DNA of 64,000 nt from Athripsodes cinereus (Eukaryota; Arthropoda; Insecta; Trichoptera; Leptoceridae). Under the pieces are notes generated by a model. It was not told where the DNA came from, searched no databases, and was given only the letters and a program-made list of their open reading frames with translations. A program made the translations under genes and the position numbers. This document shows, in pieces, positions 10,301-20,040 of this stretch (positions are counted from its first letter, which is position 1; each line of letters begins with the position of its first letter). The stretch is from the NCBI GenBank assembly GCA_947579605.1, contig OX388320.1, positions 7,626,001 through 7,690,000 of the forward strand, written 5' to 3'.

Positions 10301-10887
10301 ATCTGTCCCAAACATTAATTTGTAATATAATCATGAACCAAATTTACCATACAGATGATGGGTATATTGATTCTGTTTGTGATTTAACCAATATACATTC
10401 CGCATACGTCTTATATGTCAATCACACGGTACTACCACGATATTAGCGTAAACCTATGAACAAGTGCTCAACTGTTTGTGACTGACTGACTGACTGAAAG
10501 GCAGATTTGTTATTAATTCTGTGTTGAAAAGTGATTTTGTTATTGAAAAAATATCCAAGCAATATCGACTATCTTATTCGTTTACAAAATATGTTCTGTT
10601 TTTAAATTTGATTTTGAAATAGAATAAAAATAAACTTACCGTAGACGGTGTTAATATGAATTGATTTTTATCTCAATTATTATTACTGAACCGTATCTTA
10701 AGATGGAAGGTTTTGGTAAAGAATCCTTAGAAGGCCAAGACGAAAAAATACTTCTGCTCCAAGCACTCCAACAAGCGGACAAATATAATCGTTCTGATTA
10801 ATAGAAACCAAATCGTTCTTATTAAAACCACCTACCTGGGTTAGTTCTAATTTTTTTCTATGAAATTATGGATCATTAAAATACTAC

Positions 10888-10975
10888 AGTAAATAAGACT
10901 TGATAAATCGAAAGACATCTCTGTCGTGATCAAAAATTTAAAGTAGAAAGAAACACTTGTTTCAATTTACCTCAA
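10888..10975. repeat. Half copy of the palindromic Pal-like element
   Basis: Contains GAAAGACATCTCTGTC and GTAGAAAGAAACACTTGTTTC, both present in the fold-back elements at 2937-3092 and 34382-34555. Only one arm is well preserved; a weak partner arm (AAATAAGACTTGATAAATCG) lies at its left. Diverged and non-coding. Confidence 0.45.
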
Positions 10976-11129
10976 ACAATTGGAATAATATTTTATACAG
11001 TGCTTACCTTTCATAGATTGAATTTTTAATGAGTCGTCTGAATATGAATCCATTCAAAATATAACAATACATTTTGTACACAAAAAATACAATTGAAATT
11101 TGGCTTTTATTTTGTTTTTACACCTTTGG

Positions 11130-11200
11130 GTTAGTTGGAAGAGATCGCGCGAATGTTTACCTTTTATGTAATTGTTTGTAATCAATATCAAGTAAGGAAT
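11130..11200 (+). repeat. LINE 3'-end repeat U, fragment
   Basis: Shares GGGTTAGTTGGAAGAGATCG with the U family and then diverges. About 70 bp are recognisable. No tail or coding part. Confidence 0.5.
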
Positions 11201-11767
11201 AAATAATTGATCACGAAGAAAGAGAAGCATCCAGTATTTCCCAACAGTAACATACATAATATTATTATAAAATATCTGTGATGGTACATAAGTATATAGA
11301 TCTCTTTAGAATTATTTAATATCATTTTGTCTGTGATTCAGGAAATTGCAATGTTCACCATTCTCTATATATATCCAGTAATGAACTGTTTGAAAATGGT
11401 TTCATCAAAAATTTACCGATAGAAAATTGCAATCAGTTCTTTCCCCGTGTGCAGATAAGGCAGAATATAGATTATACTGTGAACCAAGTAAAACATTTAA
11501 TTTATCTATAAAATGCTTCATGAATTTAATCCTACTATTAAGTATTAATTAATAGGAGTTTTAGATGGATAAAATAATATTTATATAATACCTCAATAGT
11601 AGAAAAAACTGTCAATCCATTGTACAGGAACAAAAGATTTAGATATCCTTTAATTTAGAAACTTATATGCTCTAAAGCAGCTGTTTTGAATTTTCCACAA
11701 TAAATAATTGCTCAAAAAATATGTATATTTTAACAGCTTCTTTAAAAATTATACTCATTTACTATCC

Positions 11768-12215
11768 CAATTGAGTTCGTCGGTAGTCTGGAGGTAGAGT
11801 CCTCGGCCTTCAGAACAAGGGGTCCGTGGTTCGATCCCACACTGAGAAAAATATTAACGAAATTTCACAACGAATCATTGGTACGTACTATCAGATTACG
11901 ACCAGAGATCGTACACACGATTCATTACGAAACTATGATATCAACTCCTCGCAAACAAGTTGTTGGTAAATTTACCAATGATTTGTTTGCGAAGAGTTAA
12001 TATTATAGATTTATACCAATGAATCGTTTGTACGATCTCTGGTCGTAATCTGATAGTACTGTACAAATGATTCGTTTTGAGTATTTTTCACAGTGCAGGT
12101 GCCGGCAAACTCCCCTTTCACGGCACAAGCTTTTAGCTTAGTGTGAAAGGCGTATAAGGTTGTATTTGGGTTTATAACAAAACCCAGATATATCTTTGAA
12201 AAAAAAAATTAAAAA
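11768..12215 (+). mobile_element. tRNA-derived SINE S1, split by a fold-back insertion
   Basis: The head (11768-11839) resembles a tRNA gene: an A-box-like segment (TAGTCTGGAGGTAGAGTCC) and a good RNA polymerase III B box, GGTTCGATCCC, at 11828-11838. It resumes at 12096 with CAGGTGCCGGCAAACTCC, the AAGCTTTTAGCTT hairpin, TTGTATTTGGGTTTATAAC, AGATATATC and an A-run. The 256 bp between the two parts form a separate palindromic element. Copies at 3160-3290 and 31588-31735 lack that insert, so it is secondary. A functional tRNA is ruled out by the lack of a cloverleaf around the B box. Confidence 0.8.
11840..12095. mobile_element. 256-bp palindromic MITE inside SINE S1
   Basis: Almost the whole element is one inverted repeat. 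It starts CACTGAGAAAAATA and ends with the complement of CACTGTGAAAAATA. Both arms carry ATCAGATTACGACCAGAGAT and, toward the centre, CGCAAACAA and GGTAAATTTACC. Arms are about 125 bp and roughly 80-85% identical by eye. The CACTG terminus recalls CACTA/Chapaev/Transib-type ends, but I see no convincing target-site duplication (only CA on both sides), so the superfamily stays open. No open frame, hence non-autonomous. Confidence 0.8.
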
Positions 12216-12224
12216 GTTGTTCGA

Positions 12225-12392
12225 AAATATAAAGACATTTTACATCTCAAATTCAGCGATGTTTTCCACCCGTCCTGAATGTCTTAATTTTTTATTGGCA
12301 TAGAGATGACGGCTTGCATGTTTATTACATGTAGCTGATCTGCTGGCTACCCCACTTGTGGGATATGCCGTGATGGTGTAGTAGTAGTACTA
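12225..12392 (+). repeat. Dispersed repeat X, copy
   Basis: Carries TTCGAAAATATAAAGACATT, TTCAGCGATG, CACCCGTCCTGAATGTCTTA, TTGGCATAGAGATGACGGCT, GCTGATCTGCTGGCTACCCC and ACTTGTGGGATATGCCGTGA, ending in GATGGTGTAGTAGTAGTA. It directly follows the A-run of SINE S1. Confidence 0.85.
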
Positions 12393-13370
12393 TCCCAATT
12401 ATAAAAGTCGGCATGTTGAAAAAATATGATGCGATTATGTAGTCGGTGAATTAAATGAACTAACTGTCCAAATGATGGAGTTGATTACAATAGAAATATT
12501 GAGTTTCACTAGTTGTCCGGATATCGAAAATATTCATTTCATTTTACAAGCAATTGATAAAAATATTTAACGCAAACTCGCAAAAAGGTATGTATGTAGT
12601 TACCTATGTGCATATTGAAAGTAAACAGTTTTTGAAATGTGAGCTCAAATCGAACTATCATTGTCAACTTAATATCTTCATTTAATCGTATTAATTTCAT
12701 CAATACTCATATTATGAAAACTAAGAAAAACATAGCTTGGTGATTTGCAATATCTTCTAGAACTCCTAGTTAACTCCCACAAGTGCGAGCTATAAGAAAA
12801 TGTTGACTTTGGTGACTATATAACCATCTATGATATTTCTAGCAATTTTGTAGTGTGTACGAGTAGGTCCTTATTATTTATGAATACTCGGATATTTCCC
12901 GACGCATTGCAAATTCTATTCAAAGTTATAATTTACAAAAAATAGAACCACGATATTGTTATAATTAGGATATAAATATTTTTTTATTCAGCTCCTCCAT
13001 AATATAAGCCTCCGTGGTACCTATCTCTAGCGATTTTCTCAACTAAGTTATTATACATATTCTTTCAGAAAATTCCCTTTCCTCAGATAATTGTTTCCTA
13101 TATGAGAAAGAATTTTCATTTCTATGCAAATTTCACTCGCGTCGGTATGTGTATGTGAAGTTTGAATCAATGCAGAGATACCGGATCTAGAACCCCAAGG
13201 ATGGCTCTCAAAAGGAATATTATTAAAAGGAATAGGGAATATTTAATGTGGCCTCTTATAAAAATATAAGTTGAAGATGTCCAATTTATTTAAGTTGTTT
13301 TTCACAAAACCGGTCCAAATATATCCAAAATAATAATGTAATAAACATGATATACAATCATTTTCTATGA
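12393..13370. other. Unassigned stretch
   Basis: AT-rich sequence with no recognised repeat or open frame of interest. The segment just before the fold-back at 13371 contains ATTTTCTATGACA (about 13360), which recurs at about 13798 on the other side of the fold-back. Confidence 0.5.
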
Positions 13371-13410
13371 CATAATTACGAATGTTTGGAGTCAAAAAAA
13401 TTTCAAATAC

Positions 13411-13660
13411 ATACATACATACATACATACCATCACGCCGCTTCCCTCGCGGGGTAGGCAGAAAGGATCGAGCGCCACTTCCTTCTATCTTTGCATACAT
13501 CTTTCGCTTCCGTCACTGTCATACAATTCCTCATGCATGCTCTCCTGTTCAATGTGCTCAACACGTGACCGTCCTGTAGGATTTGATTTAAATGATCTTG
13601 CCATTTAATCCTCGGACGTCCACGTCTCCGAGCACCATTCCTCTCAGACAAATATCACTC
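13411..13660 (-). pseudogene. LINE family D, 3' end inserted in the fold-back
   Basis: The minus-strand frame 13651-13433 encodes RRRGRPRIKWQDHL, then CMTVTEAKDVCKDRRKWRS and LSAYPAREAA: the C-terminus of an endonuclease/reverse-transcriptase LINE, with the basic RGRP motif and the 'EAK.vCKDR.kW' block. After the coding end comes a (GTAT)n tail (13411-13430 on the plus strand as CATAC repeats). Flanking CAAATAC at 13404-13410 and 13661-13667 is a plausible 7-bp target-site duplication. Related ends lie at 16990-17632, 40545-40690 (minus) and about 59995-60150. It retains about 70 codons of an expected protein near 1000 residues. Confidence 0.8.
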
Positions 13661-13667
13661 CAAATAC

Positions 13668-13722
13668 CACTAAAATTATTTTACGCACGACCAAGGTTTC
13701 AACAGGTAATAGTGGTGTTAGT
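13668..13722 (-). ncRNA. Degenerate hammerhead-like core at fold-back tip
   Basis: The minus strand reads CUG-UU-GAAACC-UU-GGUC-GUGCG. The GAAA block, a minimal stem III (ACC-UU-GGU), a GUC cleavage triplet and the following GUGCGU match the motif at 201-301 almost base for base. Stem II and the second half of CUGANGA are missing, so catalysis is unlikely. A long stem I is available from ACCACUA/UAGUGGU and, beyond the LINE insertion, the 28-bp arms. I read it as a decayed hammerhead related to the first copy. Confidence 0.4.
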
Positions 13723-14805
13723 AAAGTTTTTGACTCCAAACATTCGTAATTATGTTTAGAAACTACCACAAAGTTACCGCCAAATCAATAAATAATATTT
13801 TCTATGACAACTGGATGATACATTTTTTGAAAAAAACTGAGCGCAATGTACGAACTTATGTAATTATCTAAGTTTCTTTATATTTGCTTCAAGAGTTTAG
13901 TCTATAAATGGATATAAAATAACAGGATTGAACCCGTGAAATTTCACTTAATAAACTAGTGTTTAAAACAATAAATTGGTATAACAGTCAGCAATTACAA
14001 AATATGGGAACATTCTAAGTGACAAAGCATTATTAGTAGAATTTCTTATCGCATTTGAGTATTCTAAAAAAAGACTTTCCATAAATAAAAAAAACCGTTT
14101 TATTTTAATGGTTTCACGTGCATATTATGTATGTATGTAAGTAGTCGACACCCAAATAAATTGTCTAAAGTGTCAGGGTGTCATAAAATGCAGGATTATT
14201 GTAGCTCCGTATAAAATGTAATGTCACATATCTGGTATATGTAAGTCTGCGGAAGTGAGGGCACATTTCCTGTCGCAGATCTTACTCATGCCGTGTACGT
14301 AGATATTATTCGGAGCAAATTCAAAAGGTGAAACGAGGTTCCACAAAGAGACAGGTGAGGTATTTAAGGAACGTATACGTATATCTTTTCACCCCAGCCT
14401 TTTCATGCTCTCCTAATATCTGCCGGGATTAAATATGAGATATTTTCACAGAAGAAATTTTATTTATGAGTGAACGAGCATTTTCACAAATCACTCGTTT
14501 ACGGGCGGGTTGCCGTAATGGTCGGAGAAAACGTTTTATAATGTTTTCTAAAGATTGAAATAAGAAAATTTCACATATAAACTGGCTTCTTTGAGAAAAT
14601 AGACGTTATGTGTTATGAGTGAATTTTTACAGAAAATTATTTCCTACACCAACAAAATGGCACGTGCACACGCTCTCGTAAATTTTGATATTTTATTTTG
14701 ATTAAAATCATTAATTTGGCGAAACAAACAGTAACAAGTATACATCAAATTTTAGAATGTAATCGATATTTAAATTAGAAATGAGTGTTTTATTATTATT
14801 ATTAT

Positions 14806-15050
14806 ACCATCACGGCACATCCCACAAGTGGGGTAGCCAGCAGATCAGCTGCATGTAAGAAACGTGCAAACTGTCCTCTCCGTGCCAATATAAAATCAAG
14901 ACATTCAGGATGGGTGGCAAACCTCATCGCTGAATTTAAGATGTAAAATGTCTCAATTTTTTCGAACACCTGCCTTTTACAGGACACTCGAAAATTTACG
15001 CAGAAGAGTGGGAGACCAATTCTTTACCGGGTGCTCCACGGAACAGTAGA
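14806..15050 (-). repeat. Dispersed repeat X, near full-length reverse copy
   Basis: One of the two best copies, with 50955-51197. It starts ACCATCACGGCACATCCCAC, then GTGGGGTAGCCAGCAGATCA, GCATGTAAGAAACGTGCAAA, CAGGATGGGTGGCAAACCTC, TTTTACAGGACACTCGAAAA, and ends GGGTGCTCCACGGAAC. A trinucleotide ATT/TTA run (14790-14805) borders the start, the mirror of the TAGTAG tail of plus copies. No frame longer than about 60 codons. Confidence 0.9.
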
Positions 15051-15980
15051 AATGAGTGGCAATAATTTATAAGATAATCACTCTTGTACATTGGAGTGAA
15101 AAGATTTTGACCGGATACAAAGACGAACTAGCTAACTCTTGTATGCTCCTACTGAATTGCATGAAGTTTTCTGATTCTACAATAGCAACATGATGATTGA
15201 GTCTCAGACTACCATAAAAGAATTCTTACATTTTAAGTAAGGATGAGAATTCATAAAATTGATTCATAAAATCGATCGCATATAATAACATTATAGCAAT
15301 AAACACGCGTATAGTATTACACAAATATAGCGTTTTTCATTATAATAATTTTCGAAATGTTTACAGGTATGGATCAAATACCTATTTTATAAACATTATA
15401 GAACCTTCGTACTCAAATACTTAGGGGTTTACTCTAGAGGGGGGTGGGAAAGGGACAACAGTTATTTTTTTTAATTTCAACTATGAAAAGTGTGAATCAT
15501 TATTTTTAATCTTAGTTTTGACAATTTAGTTATTTAGTAAACACGCTAAACACTTCTCCTGTCGCCAAATTTGGTAAAGGAATTTGAAATATTTAATAAT
15601 CTCCTCATTATTGTAATTTTTTTAGAACCACTACCCATATATTTAGTTGGACTTCTAAGGGTGGAAGAAAGGCTTCACACTTTGGTGGCAATTTTTCATA
15701 CATTATTAAAAAAAATACTTTTCTACTATTTTCTAGATCCTGGATACGTCTTTGTTCATACTCACTATGATTAAATACATAGAAGATATACATCCAAACA
15801 AAATGAATTGGAGTTGGTAATAGTTTCTGTTATAATCATACATTTCACTGTAACACTGTATCATACGTTATACATATTATATATAGACTGTACAGTAGAC
15901 CTAATGCATCATCTCTAATTAATTAATAAATAAATCAATGTTGCTTTGTTTGCAAAATAAATATACATTATTCAATACAT
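15051..15980. other. Unassigned stretch
   Basis: No recognised gene or repeat. The overlapping frames near 15571-15793 on both strands are short and lack family motifs. Confidence 0.45.
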
Positions 15981-15981
15981 T

Positions 15982-16167
15982 ACATGTGGGTACACAGAAG
16001 AATGCTTCGTATACCTTGGACCGAAAGGGTCAGTAACATCGAAGTGCTTAGGAGAGCCGGAGCCAAGAGAGAGCTGTTGTCGATTGTTAAAGTGAGGAAG
16101 GTCTCATATTTACAATACAATACAATACAATACAATACAATACAAAATATTTAAAATACAATACAAT
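15982..16167 (+). repeat. 129-bp duplicated LINE-A segment plus (ACAAT)n spacer
   Basis: 15982-16110 repeats 16168-16296 essentially exactly (WVHRRMLRIPWTERVSNIEV coding block). Between them is a pentanucleotide ACAAT array (about 16111-16146) and a degenerate ACAAT-like segment up to 16167. The layout suggests a local duplication through the microsatellite, or a patchy assembly of one LINE end. Confidence 0.85.
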
Positions 16168-16535
16168 ACATGTGGGTACACAGAAGAATGCTTCGTATAC
16201 CTTGGACCGAAAGGGTCAGTAACATCGAAGTGCTTAGGAGAGCCGGAGCCAAGAGAGAGCTGTTGTCGATTGTTAAAGTGAGGAAGGTCTCATATTTGGG
16301 TCACGTGCTGCGTGGAGAGAAGTACCATCTCCTCCGCCTTATATTGGAGGGCAAGATAGAAGGAAGACGGGGAGTTGGCAGAAAGCAGATGTCCTGGCTG
16401 CGCAATATTAGAGAATGGACCGGAATGAGGACAGTGGATGACCTGTTCAGAGCAGCACAGGACAGGGAGGTTTTCGCCGGAGTGATCGCCAACGTCGGGG
16501 GGACCTGACATGGCACAGAAAGAAGAAGAAGATTC
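16168..16535 (+). pseudogene. LINE family A, longest 3' copy
   Basis: A 112-codon open frame (16170-16508, stop TGA) encodes the C-terminal end of an endonuclease/reverse-transcriptase LINE: MWVHRRMLRIPWTERVS, YLGHVLRGEKYHLL, KIEGRRGVGRKQMSWLRNI, REWTGMRTVDDLFRAAQ and FAGVIANVGGT. The fixed 3' end and an AGAAGAAGAAG tail follow (to about 16531). It has no stop or frameshift, and the segment 16168-16296 is duplicated just upstream. The catalytic domains are absent, so it is 5'-truncated. It is the best reference for the other family A ends in this window. Confidence 0.88.
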
Positions 16536-16985
16536 AATACATTAAACGTATTGCGAAGAATTGAATTTATCGTGTTCTCTACAAATCAAAAGGATTACAT
16601 TTAGTTAATTATTATATAATGTGTTGAGGTATTTTTTACTATGTGATACATTTTCGTATTAATCAGAGTTTAACTAAAAAGATGTAGTCTTAATAATTAT
16701 ATCTAAGGTGTTATCTTATGATCAGTATTCCGTTTAAAAATTCAACAGACTTGTCACACAATCGTTTTACTGTTTATAATAAAAAAAATAATGAATAATA
16801 TGTTTGGTTAAGATTTGTTTGTCTACGAAGAAAACAGAAGATATTGCAGGTCGAAGCCCAAGTCACCTTAATAAAATCTTGGTAAAAGTCTCATAAGGAT
16901 TTATATTAGATTTGAAGACGGTTTAGTTCATAAAATATACATAAATGAAAGTAATGGTAAGGTATTAAGGGAAGGTAATGGTAAG
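16536..16985. other. Unassigned AT-rich stretch
   Basis: No feature recognised. Confidence 0.45.
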
Positions 16986-16989
16986 GATT

Positions 16990-17632
16990 GATAAAGAAAT
17001 ATTGGAACAAATTAATTAATGTAGGTATATATTTGGGTCTAGTCCATTTGCGAAAGTTGGAAGGTATGCGATGGGATATAGAAAGTAGAAAAGTTGCTGG
17101 CAAGAAGGTAAACGATGCAGTACGACTAATAGTCGCGAATATAAATGTTTCTATCGCAGCTAAAAATTGACGCACTCGGCTATCCTAGTGCCAACACTGA
17201 TGTATGCAAGCGAGACTATGACACGGTTGAAGAAGGATTTAAGGGCTGTAAATCCAAAAAAATGTGTGGTTAAATTTTGAAAGACAGAAAATTAGTGCGG
17301 GGGTAAATAATAAGTATGAAATTATACAAACTACGGTTGTTTTGGGCGCGTGAAAAATTGAATGAAGACAGAATGACAATGAAAATATAATTATATGGCT
17401 GCGACGAATGGTGCAAAGCAAAGTAGGCATCTGAGAATTAATTAATGACAAAACTATATAAACCAGATCCGGACATATGTTGAGCACATTGAAAACGAGA
17501 GCATGCACAAGGAATATTATATGACAGTGACGGAAGCGAAAAATTTATTCAAGGATAGGAATAAATGGCGCCCGATCCTTTCTGCCTACCCAGAAAAGTA
17601 GCGGCTCGATGATGATGATGATGATGATGATT
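16990..17632 (+). pseudogene. LINE family D, 3' part with several frame breaks, (GAT)n tail
   Basis: Conceptual translation in alternating frames gives GMRWDIESRKVAGKKVNDAV, then VPTLMYASET (a degenerate LYGSETW block), and near the end MTVTEAKNLFKDRNKWRP, followed by LSAYPEK. These are successive blocks of the post-catalytic part of an insect endonuclease/reverse-transcriptase LINE, and the end matches the copy at 13411-13660. At least two frameshifts and several stops show it is dead. It finishes with a (GAT)n run at about 17607-17632, a typical 3' tail. It has more of the C-terminal region than the other D copies. Confidence 0.75.
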
Positions 17633-18170
17633 TATCTAATACAATTATCGTTGCATAATAATAAATATAGCTTTTATTATATCTAACTTATTAGATTCCC
17701 ATTAATAACATAAAATTGCATACACAAACATCAATGATCTATGAACATAATCATTATGAAATATCAGATTGTATTTATTGGACCGTAATAACAATAATAA
17801 GTAATATTATTTGTTATCTACGTACAATACAATATATTATTATACGGAAATAGAACACAATGATTATTTGCAGGATTAGTGAAATGTATGGTTTGTATTA
17901 GGTTTTATGGTGAAACTTCTACCTAATATTAAATAATTAACATCAATACAATTTAATATAATTAGTTACATGCGTAATAACCATAATTACTAAAAAAAGT
18001 AGCAGGTTTTTCACTATCTTATGTAAGTTTTGAAGTTTCCTGTAAAAGACAGATATTAAAAAAAAATCACGTATAAGAAATGTTTAGAAAATTTACATTT
18101 TTCTATCGTTTTATTAGATTTGTGCACAACACGCAGATGAGCAAACAATCAGACATCTCGATTGGAGAAA
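17633..18170. other. Unassigned AT-rich stretch
   Basis: No gene or repeat family recognised. Confidence 0.45.
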
Positions 18171-18580
18171 CATGTCTATAATATATTGAAGGACCCAGCG
18201 ACCACCCGAACATGTCTACAATATATTGAAGGACCCAGCGACCACCCGAACATGTCTACAATATATTGAAGGACCCAGCGACCATCCGAACATGTCTACA
18301 ATATATTGAAGGACCCAGCGACCACCCGAACATGTCTACAATATATTGAAGGACCCAGCGACCACCCGAACATGTCTACAATATATTGAAGGACCCAGCG
18401 ACCACCCGAATATGTCTACAATATATTGAAGGACCCAGCGACCACCCCAACATGTCTACAATATATTGAAGGACCCAGCGACCACCCGAACATGTCTACA
18501 ATATATTGAAGGACCCAGCGACCACCCGAACATGTCTACAATATATTTAAGGACCCAGCGACCACCCGAACATGTCTACA
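18171..18580. repeat. 40-bp minisatellite, about 10 units
   Basis: The block GGACCCAGCG occurs at 18191 and every 40 bp up to 18551 (ten times). The rest of the unit is ACCACCCGAA, CATGTCTACA, ATATATTGAA. Units differ at only a few positions (for example CATC for CACC near 18283, TATG for CATG near 18411, CCCCAA near 18446). Units abut without unique spacers. The open frame 18466-18672 is a by-product of the repeat. Confidence 0.95.
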
Positions 18581-18804
18581 AAAATGTAACAATATGCAAA
18601 ATCTATTTGTATTTCGAATTGGCTCAAGGCTACTTTATGCCGGCGATCCTGACTGCCTTATATTTTATATAAATTCATTAAATGCAGTGAACCCATTCGC
18701 TCCTTCTTTTGTAAGAGAAGTCTTACCGATTTATGATACGGAGAGGACAACCTGTATATTCTAACTTCACTGGCTCTAAACCGTTCATAGAAAATTTCAT
18801 CTTC

Positions 18805-19060
18805 TTTCTGTGCCGTGTCAGGTCCCCCCGACGTTGGCGATCACTCCAGCGAAAACCTCCCTGTCCTGTGCTGCTCTGAACAGGTCATCCACTGTCCTCA
18901 TTCCGGTCCACTCTCTAATGTTGCGCAGCCAGGACATCTGCTTTCTGCCAACTCCCCGTCTTCCTTCTATCTTGCCCTTCAATATAAGGCGGAGGAGACT
19001 TCTCTCCACGCAGCACGTGACCCAAATATGAGATCTTCCTCACTTGGACAAGTCAGAAAA
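18805..19060 (-). pseudogene. LINE family A, reverse copy with a 7-bp deletion
   Basis: On the minus strand the frame 19009-18818 encodes LRLILKGKIEGRRGVGRKQM, then SWLRNIREWTGMRTVDDLFR and the FAGVIANVGGT end. Upstream, VRKISYLGHVLRGEK continues in another frame: compared with 16168-16535, about 7 bp are missing at the GEK/LL junction, which breaks the frame. The tail lies at about 18800-18810. Truncated about 85 codons from the C-terminus. Confidence 0.82.
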
Positions 19061-19914
19061 TTCCATAATGGCATTTAACTATATTTTTTTTGTTATAGAT
19101 GTACAATTATGTATACATACATATAGATATAACTCGTATTATAAATTCATATAGTGTGTAACATTAAATAACGATATCAATAAAAAACATATGAAAAAAT
19201 GATCAAATAAATTAAATTTTGCTCTAAAGGCGCAGGTATGGAAATAAAAAAAAACCTGAAGCATATATATGGCACGTTGCAGCGTAATATATTCCACGAA
19301 GGAATTTAGGTGCAATAAATCAATCTGTAAATTATGATACGAATTTGCCTACTATCTTTTATACTGTCATTTAATCAGATATATTCTAGTAGATTACGCG
19401 TGCATTTCTATAGATTGAGATACTCTTACCGAGTCGTTTTTCTTATGATTTGACATCTTTACTATTGAAAATAATAAACAATACCTCACGGATATATTAA
19501 TACCCGAATGCAAGCGTTATGACGGAGATGAATGCTTCAAATTTTATTGCATACGATAATTTACCTCACTTACTAAGATTCTCAATACTGGTTTCTTAAA
19601 AATAAATTCAATATCCCTATTTTAATAACCATACCTAATAATAAGGCTGTTCTTCTATCATCCACCAGGATAGTAAGAAGGTTTTTGTCCCTGTAGCTCT
19701 GTAAGTGATCTCCCATGATTGTACTATTTTCATAGAAAATCATGGAAGAATCAACTCGAATAATGTTGGGATTCTACATTTTGAATAAAAAAATATTTTA
19801 ATATTTAATTGTTTTTATCATTTAATGTTATATTCAAATTTAATTGTCAATCTTATATTGAGTTCAAAATGAAGATTCTAATGTTATTTTGTTAAATAAA
19901 TGAGATATGTGTAT
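19061..19914. other. Unassigned AT-rich stretch
   Basis: Nothing recognised beyond AT-rich low-complexity DNA. Confidence 0.45.
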
Positions 19915-20040
19915 GATGATAATAAAAATCTGTATTGCACAAAAAAATAAATATTAGAGAATAAACATAGCAGAATTTAAACTTGACAAAAAAATTGGTA
20001 CAATGGGTGAGTTTATCGCAGAAGCGAGATGTCTTCCAAC
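19915..20040 (-). repeat. LINE 3'-end repeat U, reverse copy
   Basis: The minus strand reads TTAGTTGGAAGACATCTCGC, GCGATAAACTCACCCATTG and TTTTTTTGTGCAATACAGAT, then (TTA)n-like sequence, the same order as at 9775-9922. Non-coding. Confidence 0.65.

Larger units (their letters stand above)
13371..13754. mobile_element. Fold-back element with 28-bp perfect terminal repeats, interrupted by a LINE
   Basis: The arms at 13371-13398 and 13727-13754 are perfect inverted repeats (key part TTACGAATGTTTGGAGTC). Inside lie a second inverted pair (TACCACTA / TAGTGGTG) and a hammerhead-like core. A truncated LINE-D sits at about 13411-13660 between two copies of CAAATAC. Removing that insertion leaves an element of about 134 bp that would fold as one long hairpin with the hammerhead-like core at its tip. 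No open frame of its own. The superfamily is unknown. Confidence 0.7.

Noticed and set aside
18171..18580. CRISPR-like array
   Set aside because: Units abut at a constant 40-bp period with no unique spacers, and the DNA is eukaryotic in character.
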